A stretch of 64,000 nt of DNA from Lancefieldella sp. Marseille-Q7238. GTDB taxonomy: Bacteria > Actinomycetota > Coriobacteriia > Coriobacteriales > Atopobiaceae. Both the position numbers and the translations under genes were made by a program. This document shows, in pieces, positions 47,597-56,265 of this stretch. The notes beneath the pieces were generated by a model. That model saw nothing but the letters and a program-made list of their open reading frames with translations. It was not told the DNA's origin and searched no databases. Location: positions 248,001 to 312,000 of the forward strand of contig NZ_OX424407.1 in NCBI RefSeq assembly GCF_949152215.1. Reading direction: 5' to 3'. How positions within the stretch are numbered: the stretch's first letter is position 1; each line of letters starts with the position of its first letter.

Positions 47597-49341
47597 TCTT
47601 CCTCTCTGCGGTCTCTCGCTCCTGCGTGCGCCTGCCACAGTACCTGATAGAGCGGACTTGTCTCCAACAATTCAGCATGCTTTCCTTCAGCAACGACCCT
47701 TCCCTGGTCGATCACAAGAATCTTATCCGCCGCTGTGATCGTAGACAGTCGATGAGCGATAACGATCAGCGTTTTTCCTGCCACAAGTTCAGCGATAGAG
47801 GCTTGGATAAGTGCCTCGTTCTCCGGATCGGCAAAGGCTGTAGCCTCATCAAGCACCACGACTGGGCTGTTTTTTAATATCGCTCTGGCAATAGCGATCC
47901 GCTGACGTTCACCACCCGACAGGTGGCTGCCGCCGTCTCCGGCTAACGTGTCGTACCCCTGTGGCAGTTCCAGAATAAACTCATGACAGCATGCTCTTCT
48001 CGCTGCCTCCTCTACCTCCGCATCCGTCGCGTCCGGTTTCCCGAAGCGTATGTTTTCCCGTATGGAAAGGTGGAACAGAAAATTGTCCTGAGAGACATAG
48101 GAAACTGTCTCCATGACCTGTGAGAGAGGGATTTTTCGTACATCTGTACCCCCAAGCGTAACGCTGCCGCTGTCCGTATCCCAGAAGGAAGCGATAAGAC
48201 GGGCGATCGTTGATTTTCCCGAACCAGAAGGTCCGACGATCGCAGTCATCCCGTTAGCTACGCAGGAGAAAGATATTCGGTGAAGGACTTCTTTCTCATG
48301 ATAGCTGAAGCTGACAGTTTGAAGTGCCACTTCGCAATCGGTAAGAGGCACGGCTCTCTGCGGCCGGTCCATCTCTTTTAAGTCCAGAAGACCGCCGATC
48401 TCCTGCACCGTTGCGTCTACCATGGCAAGACTGTCGGTGTATTGCAGCGCCTGAATGAGCGGTTTCACCAGTCCAAGCGCCAGAATGATGCAGGAGACCA
48501 GAGTTCCGGCATCAAGCCGTTCGTTCAGATACTGCCAGCTGCCCAGAGGCAGCACGCCTAAAAGGCAGGAAGGCATAACGGCCATTCCCGCCACATAAAA
48601 GCCATTGGTCTTGCGAAACCAATCCGCTTTTGATCGTTCGCTCTCCTGGACCGCATCTGCATATTTGCGGTATGAGGTTTCTCCCTGGCGAAAAGTCTTG
48701 ATTACCTGTATCCCCCCAATATATTCCACCATGGCAGCGTCCATATTTTTGTTGGCGAGAAGAACGCGCCCGTATCGCGCCTCATAGTCTTTCATCATGC
48801 CCATATAGCAAAAAAGCCCCACAGGAATCGTGGCAAGAGAAATCAGAGCAACGCTCCAATCCAGCACAAACAGGTAGACCAGCATCAACACCGGAATCAG
48901 TGTGTTGGCCGTAAGCTCCGGCACCATGTGAGCCAGCGGTAGTTCCAGCTTTTCAACCGTATCAACCAGCATGGCCTTGTATTTGCCGGAAGGCATGTCC
49001 AGGACTGTCCCCATGGGGACACGTGACAGCTTGGCCGAGATCGCTTTACGGATGCTTTTAAGCACCGTAAATGCAGCCCGATGCGATCGAATGGTGGAAA
49101 ACGTATTCAACCAGAGTGATGCCAGATAGCCGAGAAGAGCCACAAGAGACAGCAAGAGGATCTGATCGAAAACATATTGTCCATTGATGATTTCCGCTAT
49201 CATCCGGGAAACAGCAATATAGGGCACTATGCCGCATAAGGCTCCCAGTACAGCCAGCACAACTGCACTTACCAGCAACCCCCGGCAGGGTCTTGCAAAC
49301 TCCAGCAGTCTTTGAATCGTTCCTCTCTCTGATGTATTCAT
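47587..49341 (-). CDS. ABC transporter half-protein (permease-ATPase), first of a pair
   Basis: 584 residues with the same architecture: membrane domain (LVSAVVLAVLGALCGIVPYIAV and others), Walker A GPSGSGKST, LSGGERQR, and VVLDEATAFADPENE, which, like its partner, keeps the catalytic Glu. ATG 49341 has GGAGGG 10 bases upstream, overlapping the end of the ECF ATPase. Contains GGCGAGAAG (48754) encoding Leu-Leu-Ala. Heterodimer with the next gene is inferred from the layout. Confidence 0.9.
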   Translation of the reverse strand: MNTSERGTIQRLLEFARPCRGLLVSAVVLAVLGALCGIVPYIAVSRMIAEIINGQYVFDQILLLSLVALLGYLASLWLNTFSTIRSHRAAFTVLKSIRKAISAKLSRVPMGTVLDMPSGKYKAMLVDTVEKLELPLAHMVPELTANTLIPVLMLVYLFVLDWSVALISLATIPVGLFCYMGMMKDYEARYGRVLLANKNMDAAMVEYIGGIQVIKTFRQGETSYRKYADAVQESERSKADWFRKTNGFYVAGMAVMPSCLLGVLPLGSWQYLNERLDAGTLVSCIILALGLVKPLIQALQYTDSLAMVDATVQEIGGLLDLKEMDRPQRAVPLTDCEVALQTVSFSYHEKEVLHRISFSCVANGMTAIVGPSGSGKSTIARLIASFWDTDSGSVTLGGTDVRKIPLSQVMETVSYVSQDNFLFHLSIRENIRFGKPDATDAEVEEAARRACCHEFILELPQGYDTLAGDGGSHLSGGERQRIAIARAILKNSPVVVLDEATAFADPENEALIQASIAELVAGKTLIVIAHRLSTITAADKILVIDQGRVVAEGKHAELLETSPLYQVLWQAHAGARDRREEEWL

Positions 49342-49349
49342 ACCGTTTT

Positions 49350-50825
49350 TTACCCTCCATTCTCCACCTTGCATCTTCTGCCTTGCAGGATCTGCTCCGC
49401 CTTTTCCCGCTCCGCTCCTGTGAGATCAGCACTGATCCTTCCTTCGGACAGGATCAGGATCCGAGAACAGATCGTTTTCATAAATTCCACGTCATGTGTG
49501 ATGATCAGAAGGATCTTTCCGCGCCTTGACAACTCCTGTGCCAGACGTCCGACCTCTTGCATACCGGCAAGGTCAAGCCCGCTGGTCGGCTCGTCAAAAA
49601 TCAGCATATCTTTTTCGCAAATCAGACTTACTGCCACGGCAAGCCGCTGCTTCTGACCTCCGGAGAGGGAGAGCGGATGTCTTTCTCGATACGCATCCAG
49701 TTTCATAAGTTTCAGAGCACTTTCGATCTGCTCCTCATCCGGATTCTTTGCACCCAGACGGCATTCCTCCAGGACGCTGTCAGTAAAGAGCTGATGACCT
49801 ACATCCTGCATAACCATATAGGATCGCTGTTTTCTTTTTTTCGTAGAAAGAAGCTCTCCGTTGATGGAAACGCTTCCGGCTCCTTCTTTTTGCAAACCGC
49901 AAATCACACGGGCCAGAGTCGTCTTTCCCACGCCATTCGCACCGGCGATAGCGATGATCTCTCCGCCCTTTGCATAAAAGGAAAGTTCCTGTAGCACCTG
50001 TCTGTCTCCAAGGCATACGGAAAGCCGATCCACTTTTAAAGTACTTTCGGATGCCGCTGGCTGTATGCTCTCTAAGTCGACCTTTTTCAATTCTCGGCAG
50101 CGCAAGCCCATCGCTTTGATCTCCGCAGAAGGAAGAGACCGGAATTCTGCTATATCCATGTTTCGCTTGATCTGTCCGTCCTGCAGATACACGACTCTAT
50201 CTGCTAATTCCATCAGATACCAGAGCCGATGCTCCGCAATAATGATGGTCTTTCCGGCTGTCTTTGCCTGTGCGATCAAACCCATAAGCTCACGGACAGC
50301 CGCAGCATCAAGATTGGAAGAAGGCTCGTCCAGAACCAGAATTTCCGGATCGGAGGCGTAAACGGAAGAAAAAGCGACCTTCTGTTTTTCTCCGCCTGAG
50401 AGAGCAAAGATGCTGCGTTCGCGCAGTTCTTCCAGATGCAGTTCCTTCGTGAGTTCTGTAAGACGCTCCCTCATCTGTTCTTTTGGCATAGCTCGATTTT
50501 CCAGCCCAAATACCAGCTCACTGTCCGTATCAGTATTGAAAAACTGTGTCCGGGGATTCTGAAAAACGGTTCCAACCAGATCAGATAATTCCGCTATTTC
50601 CGTATAAGCTGGATTAAGACCCGCAACCTGAACGGTTCCGGAATGCTTACCCGAATAAAAATGAGGGATCAGGCCGTTGATGATCCGAGTCAACGTAGTC
50701 TTTCCGCAGCCCGATGCTCCGCAGAGCAAGACGCATTCGCCCTTTCGAATATGTAAAGAAATACTTTGGATCGATCCCTCCCCTTCAGAGGTATAGGACC
50801 ATGATGTCTTTTCAAAACGTATCAA
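49350..50825 (-). CDS. ECF-type ATPase with two ABC domains (cassette)
   Basis: 491 residues. Domain 1: GASGCGKTT, LSGGEKQK, LVLDEPSSNLD. Domain 2: GANGVGKTT, LSGGQKQR, LIFDEPTSGLD. It is shorter than the ECF ATPase at 16133 and not closely similar in the linker, so the two systems are independent. The start at 50825 lies 1 base after the T gene. Confidence 0.92.
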   Translation of the reverse strand: MIRFEKTSWSYTSEGEGSIQSISLHIRKGECVLLCGASGCGKTTLTRIINGLIPHFYSGKHSGTVQVAGLNPAYTEIAELSDLVGTVFQNPRTQFFNTDTDSELVFGLENRAMPKEQMRERLTELTKELHLEELRERSIFALSGGEKQKVAFSSVYASDPEILVLDEPSSNLDAAAVRELMGLIAQAKTAGKTIIIAEHRLWYLMELADRVVYLQDGQIKRNMDIAEFRSLPSAEIKAMGLRCRELKKVDLESIQPAASESTLKVDRLSVCLGDRQVLQELSFYAKGGEIIAIAGANGVGKTTLARVICGLQKEGAGSVSINGELLSTKKRKQRSYMVMQDVGHQLFTDSVLEECRLGAKNPDEEQIESALKLMKLDAYRERHPLSLSGGQKQRLAVAVSLICEKDMLIFDEPTSGLDLAGMQEVGRLAQELSRRGKILLIITHDVEFMKTICSRILILSEGRISADLTGAEREKAEQILQGRRCKVENGG

Positions 50826-50826
50826 A

Positions 50827-51525
50827 TCACATTACCCCCAAGGAAGGAGCCATGACCATCAACGCAATGACCCCGGTATAGATCAGCCATATAAGGATGT
50901 CGCAGATTGTAAAATGGATCTCCTCAAAACAGCTCCGTTCACCCACGTGATCGATACCGCGTGTGATCGCCGCTTGAGAGATTTCATCCGAAATCCGGGA
51001 TGCAGAGACCAGCATGGGAACATAGACATATTCCATGGTTCGCAGCGGATGCAGCAGCATTCCTCCTATGGAGGCAGAGATTCCCCTGAGCGCCATGGCA
51101 TCCCGGATAGAGCGCCATTCCTCGCCCATGGTTGGAAAGTAACGGAGCGTTATTGAGAGTGCAATAGTAAAGCCCTTTGGCAAACGGAAACGGCTGATCC
51201 CTGCCAGAAAACTGCTCACTTTTGTGGTAGAGATCAGGTAAGTTCCCAGCATAAAGCAAGGGATCAGCTTTCGGATGTAAACGGCAAACATGTACACGAT
51301 TCCCCCGACTGTCACCGGAAGATGTTGGATCAGAATCAACTGAACCAAAAGCAGGACAATAAACAATGCAGCATATCGAAGAACTTTTTTACTTTCCTTA
51401 GCCAGAAAACAAAGGACCAGAGGAATTGATACAAAAACATCCTCCACAATGAGACTTCCATTCAGAAAGACAGAAACACTTGTCACCGCAAGGATCAAAA
51501 GTTTTGTTCGTGGATCCGGTTTCAT
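50827..51525 (-). CDS. ECF transporter transmembrane (T) component (cassette)
   Basis: 232 residues, about five membrane helices. The coupling motif is AxRGI in RDAMALRGISASIGG; a second similar stretch ITRGIDHVG lies near the end. Adjacent to the S gene (stop to start without a gap) and the ATPase. Confidence 0.85.
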   Translation of the reverse strand: MKPDPRTKLLILAVTSVSVFLNGSLIVEDVFVSIPLVLCFLAKESKKVLRYAALFIVLLLVQLILIQHLPVTVGGIVYMFAVYIRKLIPCFMLGTYLISTTKVSSFLAGISRFRLPKGFTIALSITLRYFPTMGEEWRSIRDAMALRGISASIGGMLLHPLRTMEYVYVPMLVSASRISDEISQAAITRGIDHVGERSCFEEIHFTICDILIWLIYTGVIALMVMAPSLGVM

Positions 51526-52131
51526 TTACACAATTCCCGCCTTTTCAAAGTGCTTTTTCAACAGGCTCCGGCCAATCAGACCTCCGATCAGCGCAAACAA
51601 GATCGTGACAACTGCCATTAACGGAACAGCCCACCAATTTGCCCCAATGGAGTGGATCGCATCAGAAAATGCCTCAAAGTTGCCCTTGTTCTGCATAAAA
51701 GCGTCAAATTGCGCCGGCATGATAACCATAGGGACGTATGCCCCCATGGGAGACAATGACATTACGCAATAGGCAATAAGATTTTTCCGAAAGGACCGGA
51801 ACTGACCGGATGCGCAGATCAGATCAGCCAAAAAACCGAAAACAACAAAAAACGCCGACATCATCCAGAACATTCCCGTCACAAAGAGCAAAATGCCGCC
51901 AATGACGCCAAGAGTAGTAAGAGCCCATCGCTTCGGGATCTTAGCAACGTAAAGCATGAAGATCGTTCCAGTAAAAAGAGCTACCACCGGCGGCATAAAT
52001 GGAAATGTCACCGGTGTCATCTGTACGATGCCGCCGATCACAAAAGCAACGGCAGCATAGATAAGAGAAAATACACCCACAGAGATGAAATCTCTTGTCT
52101 GCATTTTTGTGTTTATCGGCTGAGAAACCAT
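51526..52131 (-). CDS. MptD-family putative ECF substrate-binding (S) component
   Basis: 201 residues, about six membrane segments; the opening TRDFISVGVFSLIYAAVAFVIG and PVVALFTGTIFMLYVAKIPKRWA are typical of the MptD/Trep_Strep family seen in streptococci and clostridia. Substrate unknown. Genes of this type with ECF and paired ABC genes have been linked to iron-chelate or heme uptake in some Firmicutes; here that is only a guess. Confidence 0.8.
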   Translation of the reverse strand: MVSQPINTKMQTRDFISVGVFSLIYAAVAFVIGGIVQMTPVTFPFMPPVVALFTGTIFMLYVAKIPKRWALTTLGVIGGILLFVTGMFWMMSAFFVVFGFLADLICASGQFRSFRKNLIAYCVMSLSPMGAYVPMVIMPAQFDAFMQNKGNFEAFSDAIHSIGANWWAVPLMAVVTILFALIGGLIGRSLLKKHFEKAGIV

Positions 52132-52223
52132 AGTAGTAATCCTTTGTTAGACACTGCTCTTCTCGTCGTAAAAACAACGATATGAAGCGCGTTATTCCGC
52201 CTTGAATCGTTGTGATCTGATGC

Positions 52224-52838
52224 TTACTGAATGCGCAAGAGACCCTCCCATCCGGCATTGAAGAAAGTTGCCAGTTCCTCTATGTATCTGATTGCCCGTT
52301 CCTTTGGCATGTCATGTACAACAGTTTCAAACACTGCCGTAAAATAAGCGCTGGTAATCATATGATGTAATTCCCGACTGGCGTCTCCCTTTAACTTTCC
52401 ACGCTCTCGAAGAGCAGAAAAGTATTGTTCTGACCGGACAACATCCAGTTCCACCAAATCATGCACATAGTTTTCGTATTTTGTCCCGTCCGCACAGCAC
52501 AGTACCAGCTTGAATGCATCGAAATGCTCATAAATATATTCAACGAAATAACGCAGATACTGCGTGGATAAATCTCGACTCCGGCTGGCTTTATCCGCCG
52601 GGATCAAGTCAAAATGAGCTTCCTGAGCCGCTTTGAACTTCTCGATCAATCCATCCGCTGCCTCAGAAACCAAATCCTCAAACAACGCAGCTTTATCAGG
52701 GTAGTAGCCATAGAACGCACCTTTCGTAAACCCAGCCTCAGCTACGATATGGTTCAGAGAAGCATCCTTGAATCCTTTTCTTAGAAACTCCTTCTTTCCT
52801 ACCTCTTGTATTTTCTTTTTTGTGTCAGAGCTTTCCAT
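52224..52838 (-). CDS. TetR-family transcriptional regulator
   Basis: 204 residues. N-terminal helix-turn-helix: FLRKGFKDASLNHIVAEAGFTKGAFYGYYPDKAALFEDLV. The remainder is the ligand-binding part. ATG 52838 follows AAGGAAGG. A perfect palindrome lies 20 bases upstream, suggesting autoregulation. It is first in the cassette, 92 bases before the S gene on the same strand, and likely controls the transporter. Confidence 0.92.
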   Translation of the reverse strand: MESSDTKKKIQEVGKKEFLRKGFKDASLNHIVAEAGFTKGAFYGYYPDKAALFEDLVSEAADGLIEKFKAAQEAHFDLIPADKASRSRDLSTQYLRYFVEYIYEHFDAFKLVLCCADGTKYENYVHDLVELDVVRSEQYFSALRERGKLKGDASRELHHMITSAYFTAVFETVVHDMPKERAIRYIEELATFFNAGWEGLLRIQ

Positions 52839-52857
52839 TACTTCCTTCCTTTTTAAG

Positions 52858-52884
52858 CCGGTATATACCATTGGTATATACCGG
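52858..52884. promoter_or_regulatory. Palindromic operator of the TetR regulator
   Basis: CCGGTATATACC (52858-52869), ATT, and its exact inverse (52873-52884): a 27-base perfect palindrome starting 20 bases upstream of the tetR start. Size and position fit a TetR dimer or pair-of-dimers site overlapping the promoter (TATATACC provides a -10-like stretch). No second copy is seen before the S gene. Confidence 0.8.
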
Positions 52885-53509
52885 TAGTATATTAGCCTGT
52901 GCCTTGAGCTCTGTCAAGAGAGGATTGCTGCCGGTATTCGCGATACTTGCTTTCCGCGAATACCTTTCCGCTTCAAAATCCTTCCTTCTCGCTTTTTCTA
53001 AAATCTGCTAAGGAATGGTCTACGGTTGGTGGATTTGAGCCTCAGAGAAGGCTTCAGAAGGCCAAAACCCACCAACTGCTCGTACTGTGTGCTCAGCGCT
53101 CTTCATCACCTTCTGCGCTCATTGCATCTACAGCGCAGTCAAACACCCTCTGGCTTCATCTTTGATTGCCTGCTCCATATCAGCGGTACTTATATATCTC
53201 CCCCTCTATCCAAGGTACTTCTCGGTACGGGATTTCAACAGCTCTTTAATCCGCTTTCTCCCCATGACGTACTTTGATGTCAGAAACATCGTCGCCTACC
53301 TTGGGATATATCCTACGCTTCAAATAACAAGAACCGTCAATTTGAACTCCGTCAGCGTACTTGGCGTCTTGACCGCCTAGTCGCTTGCTCTTCTGCTGCT
53401 TATCATTGGCGTTGCTGCCTTGAGAAGGGCGTTCGCTAACAGGAGATATGTACGCTTGAAATCTGCATGCTTGGAGCGATAAGGACATCTGGCACAATCT
53501 AAGCGCAAT
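52885..53509. other. Right flank of the cassette, no supportable gene
   Basis: Holds the partial element copy (53001-53080) and then AT/GC-mixed sequence. A minus frame (53246-53497) of 83 codons is open but resembles nothing; another short minus frame reads CARCPYRSKHADFKR before stopping. These look like remnants of inactivated genes, not live ones. Confidence 0.5.
53001..53080. repeat. Partial second copy (B) of the 44962 element, direct orientation
   Basis: 80 bases with about 4 differences from 44962-45041, from AAATCTGCTAAG through the GGTTGGTGG...CCACCAAC fold; the rest (the second tandem unit and right end) is missing. It is in the same orientation as copy A and lies 8.0 kb away, on the other side of the transporter cassette. 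Confidence 0.9.
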
Positions 53510-54310
53510 CTAAGGGCGACACACGAACAAGCCATACTCTTTTGGAATTGAAATCACACCGTCAACTTTGTGCGAGGCGAGCACAGATAAGACATCTTGC
53601 CGCTGCGCGTCCTCCAAATGAAATACCTCCGGAAGCGAGTAGACGTACGCAAGCAGATCACGTGCATCCGTTACTTCAAGAGAATCCGGATAGTCAAGCC
53701 TGACCACATCCGTAAAACACGTTTTCAGCGAGACAGCACCGTTTTGCAAAGTAAAGGTCTCGGGACTGTCAACGACGTCGGTAAAATGCGATAACCAGCT
53801 CCCAAGAGTTTGCGCAAGACTAGGTGTACCAAAGGTCGAGGTGTAAAAAACACCGTCGGACTTGAGAACACGGCGAACCTCCTTCAGAGCACCTTCAAGA
53901 TCCGGCACATGATAGAGCATCATATTTGCGGTAACGACATCGAAGCTGTTCGTAGCAAAAGGAAGATTCATAATGTCCGCGCGCTCACATTGAACATTTT
54001 GATATTGCTCCATTTTGAGCGTACTGGCAGCAACCATCCCCTTGAAATAGTCAGTCAAAATCAAATCAACGTTTACCGGAAGATTTGCGTAATTCTCAGC
54101 CCATAAATCCGCTGTCCCGCAACCGACATCAAGAACACGCACAGTATTCGCGCTGGCCGTCTTAAACTGGTAATGCGAGAAGATCCAACTACCAAAACCC
54201 TGCTTATTCGATGAATATTTTTCATGGAGCGCTATGCGAATATCAAGATTGTCTGTCACCTCATATTGCTTTTTAACATCTTCCTGAGAGTTCACATCAT
54301 CCTCCGTCAT
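53510..54310 (-). CDS. Class I SAM-dependent methyltransferase, substrate unknown
   Basis: 266 residues. Motif I VLDVGCGTADLW, motif II-like LILTDYF, ADIMNLPFATNSFDVVTANMMLYHVPDLEGALKEVRRVLKSDG (Methyltransf_11 type). The C-terminus ends in a Val/Phe-rich tail. Possibly acts on a small molecule; no neighbour tells which. Confidence 0.85.
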   Translation of the reverse strand: MTEDDVNSQEDVKKQYEVTDNLDIRIALHEKYSSNKQGFGSWIFSHYQFKTASANTVRVLDVGCGTADLWAENYANLPVNVDLILTDYFKGMVAASTLKMEQYQNVQCERADIMNLPFATNSFDVVTANMMLYHVPDLEGALKEVRRVLKSDGVFYTSTFGTPSLAQTLGSWLSHFTDVVDSPETFTLQNGAVSLKTCFTDVVRLDYPDSLEVTDARDLLAYVYSLPEVFHLEDAQRQDVLSVLASHKVDGVISIPKEYGLFVCRP

Positions 54311-54406
54311 CTATACTGAGTATGCCAAAACTGCCAGACCTATTGTAGCTGTCTGTCAAAGCAACTTGCTCGAACAAAAATGACCGCCACCTAAGGATCC
54401 ACACGT

Positions 54407-55141
54407 ATGACATCGGCAAAGGCCGTCGAAATAGCAGGTATTCCCGTGCAGCTTACCCAAAAGCGCGTCAAGAATATCAATCTGCGCGTCACCCGAGAAG
54501 GACGTGTTGTCGTAAGTTATCCATGGCATACCTCAGAAGCAGTTGTGCTTGCCTTCATCGAATCCAGATCCGATTGGATCCGCGCCACCCTCTCTCGCAC
54601 CTCATTGCCCAGCGAGAAGAACTCCGCAGGTCAAAACATCATTTCCGGTTGCGAGGTCAGCGTTTGGGGACAGCCTTACGCCTTGCAGATTATCCCGGGG
54701 TCAAGACGAACAGCATATATCTCTGCACACGACCTTGTTATCACACTCCCCAACCGCTATCTCAATGACCTGACCTCCGAAACTTCCCAAAGCGCTATTC
54801 GTAAAACATTTGATGAGTTTCTCGCCAAAGAGATGCGCAAAATTCTGCCTGAGATGACCGCCGCCGCAGAAGCAAAAGCCGGTCGGAGCGCCTCGCTGTG
54901 CCGCACACGGCGCATGAAAAGTCGCTGGGGTTCCTGCAATACCAAAACGGGAGCCATCACGCTCAACCTTGAGCTTGCTGAGCATAATCCGGAAGCTCTG
55001 AAGTATGTTATTGCCCATGAACTCACCCACCTCTACGTCCGCAGACATAACAAAGAGTTTTACGCTCTTCTCACCACGTTCTATCCAAACTGGAAAGAAG
55101 TACGCTCCGGCCTCAAGAATGCCCGACCGTCTTTGCGATAA
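54407..55141 (+). CDS. YgjP-like metal-dependent hydrolase (DUF45, M48-like)
   Basis: 244 residues. The metal motif is VIAHELTHLYVRRHNKEFYALL (HExxH with a third His downstream), preceded by SRWGSCNTKTGAITLNLEL, both typical of the DUF45/WLM-like YgjP family. Members have been described as UTP pyrophosphatases or SprT-like peptidases; which applies here is unknown. Likely cytosolic. Confidence 0.85.
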   Translation: MTSAKAVEIAGIPVQLTQKRVKNINLRVTREGRVVVSYPWHTSEAVVLAFIESRSDWIRATLSRTSLPSEKNSAGQNIISGCEVSVWGQPYALQIIPGSRRTAYISAHDLVITLPNRYLNDLTSETSQSAIRKTFDEFLAKEMRKILPEMTAAAEAKAGRSASLCRTRRMKSRWGSCNTKTGAITLNLELAEHNPEALKYVIAHELTHLYVRRHNKEFYALLTTFYPNWKEVRSGLKNARPSLR

Positions 55142-55214
55142 AATAATCGCTGCTGACTAAGGAGCGCTGGCATCAATGGCACGCGCGCATGTTTTGAAGA
55201 TTTGAGGAGCTTTT

Positions 55215-56264
55215 ATGCCAAACGAAGGCAGCTATGAGGCGGCGCTGCGCCGTTCCAATGAAATTCAAGCAGATCTGCCAGAGCATCCCGGAAACTACAC
55301 CATGCTTACCGGAGATCGTCCTACGGGCAGACTACACTTAGGCCATTACTTTGGCACCATCGTTGAGCGCGTGCGGCTGCAGAACCTTGGTGTGCACACC
55401 AACGTAATCATTGCCGACTATCAGGTCATTACTGACCGCGACACCACCGAGCATATTGCCGACAATGTATACAACATGGTCGTTGACTACCTTGCGTGCG
55501 GTCTTGATCCCGAGAAGACCATGATCTTCACGCACTCAGCCGTACCGGCGCTCAACCAACTTATGCTGCCGTTTTTATCGCTCGTCACCGAAGCGGAGTT
55601 GCTTCGTAACCCCACCGTCAAAGCCGAGCAAGAGGCATCTGGCCACGCGCTCACGGGGCTCTTGCTCACCTATCCCGTTCACCAAGCGTGCGACATCCTC
55701 TTCTGCAAAGGCAATATCGTACCTGTTGGCCGCGATCAGCTGCCACATATTGAGCTCACAACTAAAATCGCGCGCCGTTTCAACGAACGTTACGGCAAGG
55801 TCTTTTTCGAAGTTTCGGGCCTTCTGACCTCAACGCCGTTGCTCCCCGGCCTTGACGGCCGAAAGATGAGTAAATCTTATGGCAACGCTATTTCTCTTTC
55901 CATGACGGCAGAGGAGACGGCTAAGCTCATTAAAAAGTCCAAGACGGACTCAGAGCGCCTGATCACCTTTGATCCCGAGAACCGTCCCGGCGTTTCCGCC
56001 CTCCTGACCACGGCTGCTATCTGCACCGGTCGCGATCCTAAAGAAATTGCCGACGAAATTGGCATGGGCGGCGGAGGCGCTCTCAAAGCCTACGTCACAG
56101 AGGCTGTCAACAGCTACTTTGCTCCAATTCGCGAGAAGCGCGCGGAGATTGCAGAGCATCCCGACTACGTACGCGAGGTGCTCAGTGACGGTAACCGACG
56201 TGCAAATGAAATTGCAAATGCTACCTTAGATGAGGTGCGAAACGCTATGGGTATGGTTTACTAG
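55215..56264 (+). CDS. trpS: Tryptophanyl-tRNA synthetase
   Basis: 349 residues, class I. TGDRPTGRLHLGHYFG is the HIGH-type signature and KMSKSYGNAI the KMSKS loop. Ribosome site GAGGAG. The 73-base gap upstream holds no T-box motif. Relevant because the ECF attenuator in this window would sense the product of this enzyme, charged tRNA-Trp. Confidence 0.97.
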   Translation: MPNEGSYEAALRRSNEIQADLPEHPGNYTMLTGDRPTGRLHLGHYFGTIVERVRLQNLGVHTNVIIADYQVITDRDTTEHIADNVYNMVVDYLACGLDPEKTMIFTHSAVPALNQLMLPFLSLVTEAELLRNPTVKAEQEASGHALTGLLLTYPVHQACDILFCKGNIVPVGRDQLPHIELTTKIARRFNERYGKVFFEVSGLLTSTPLLPGLDGRKMSKSYGNAISLSMTAEETAKLIKKSKTDSERLITFDPENRPGVSALLTTAAICTGRDPKEIADEIGMGGGGALKAYVTEAVNSYFAPIREKRAEIAEHPDYVREVLSDGNRRANEIANATLDEVRNAMGMVY

Positions 56265-56265
56265 C

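Noticed and set aside
44962-53080. Cassette with flanking repeats as a composite transposon
   Set aside because: No transposase or integrase frame within or beside it; the right copy is incomplete and no target duplication is visible.
53246-53497. 83-codon minus frame right of the cassette
   Set aside because: No resemblance to a known family, no ribosome site; probably remnant sequence.
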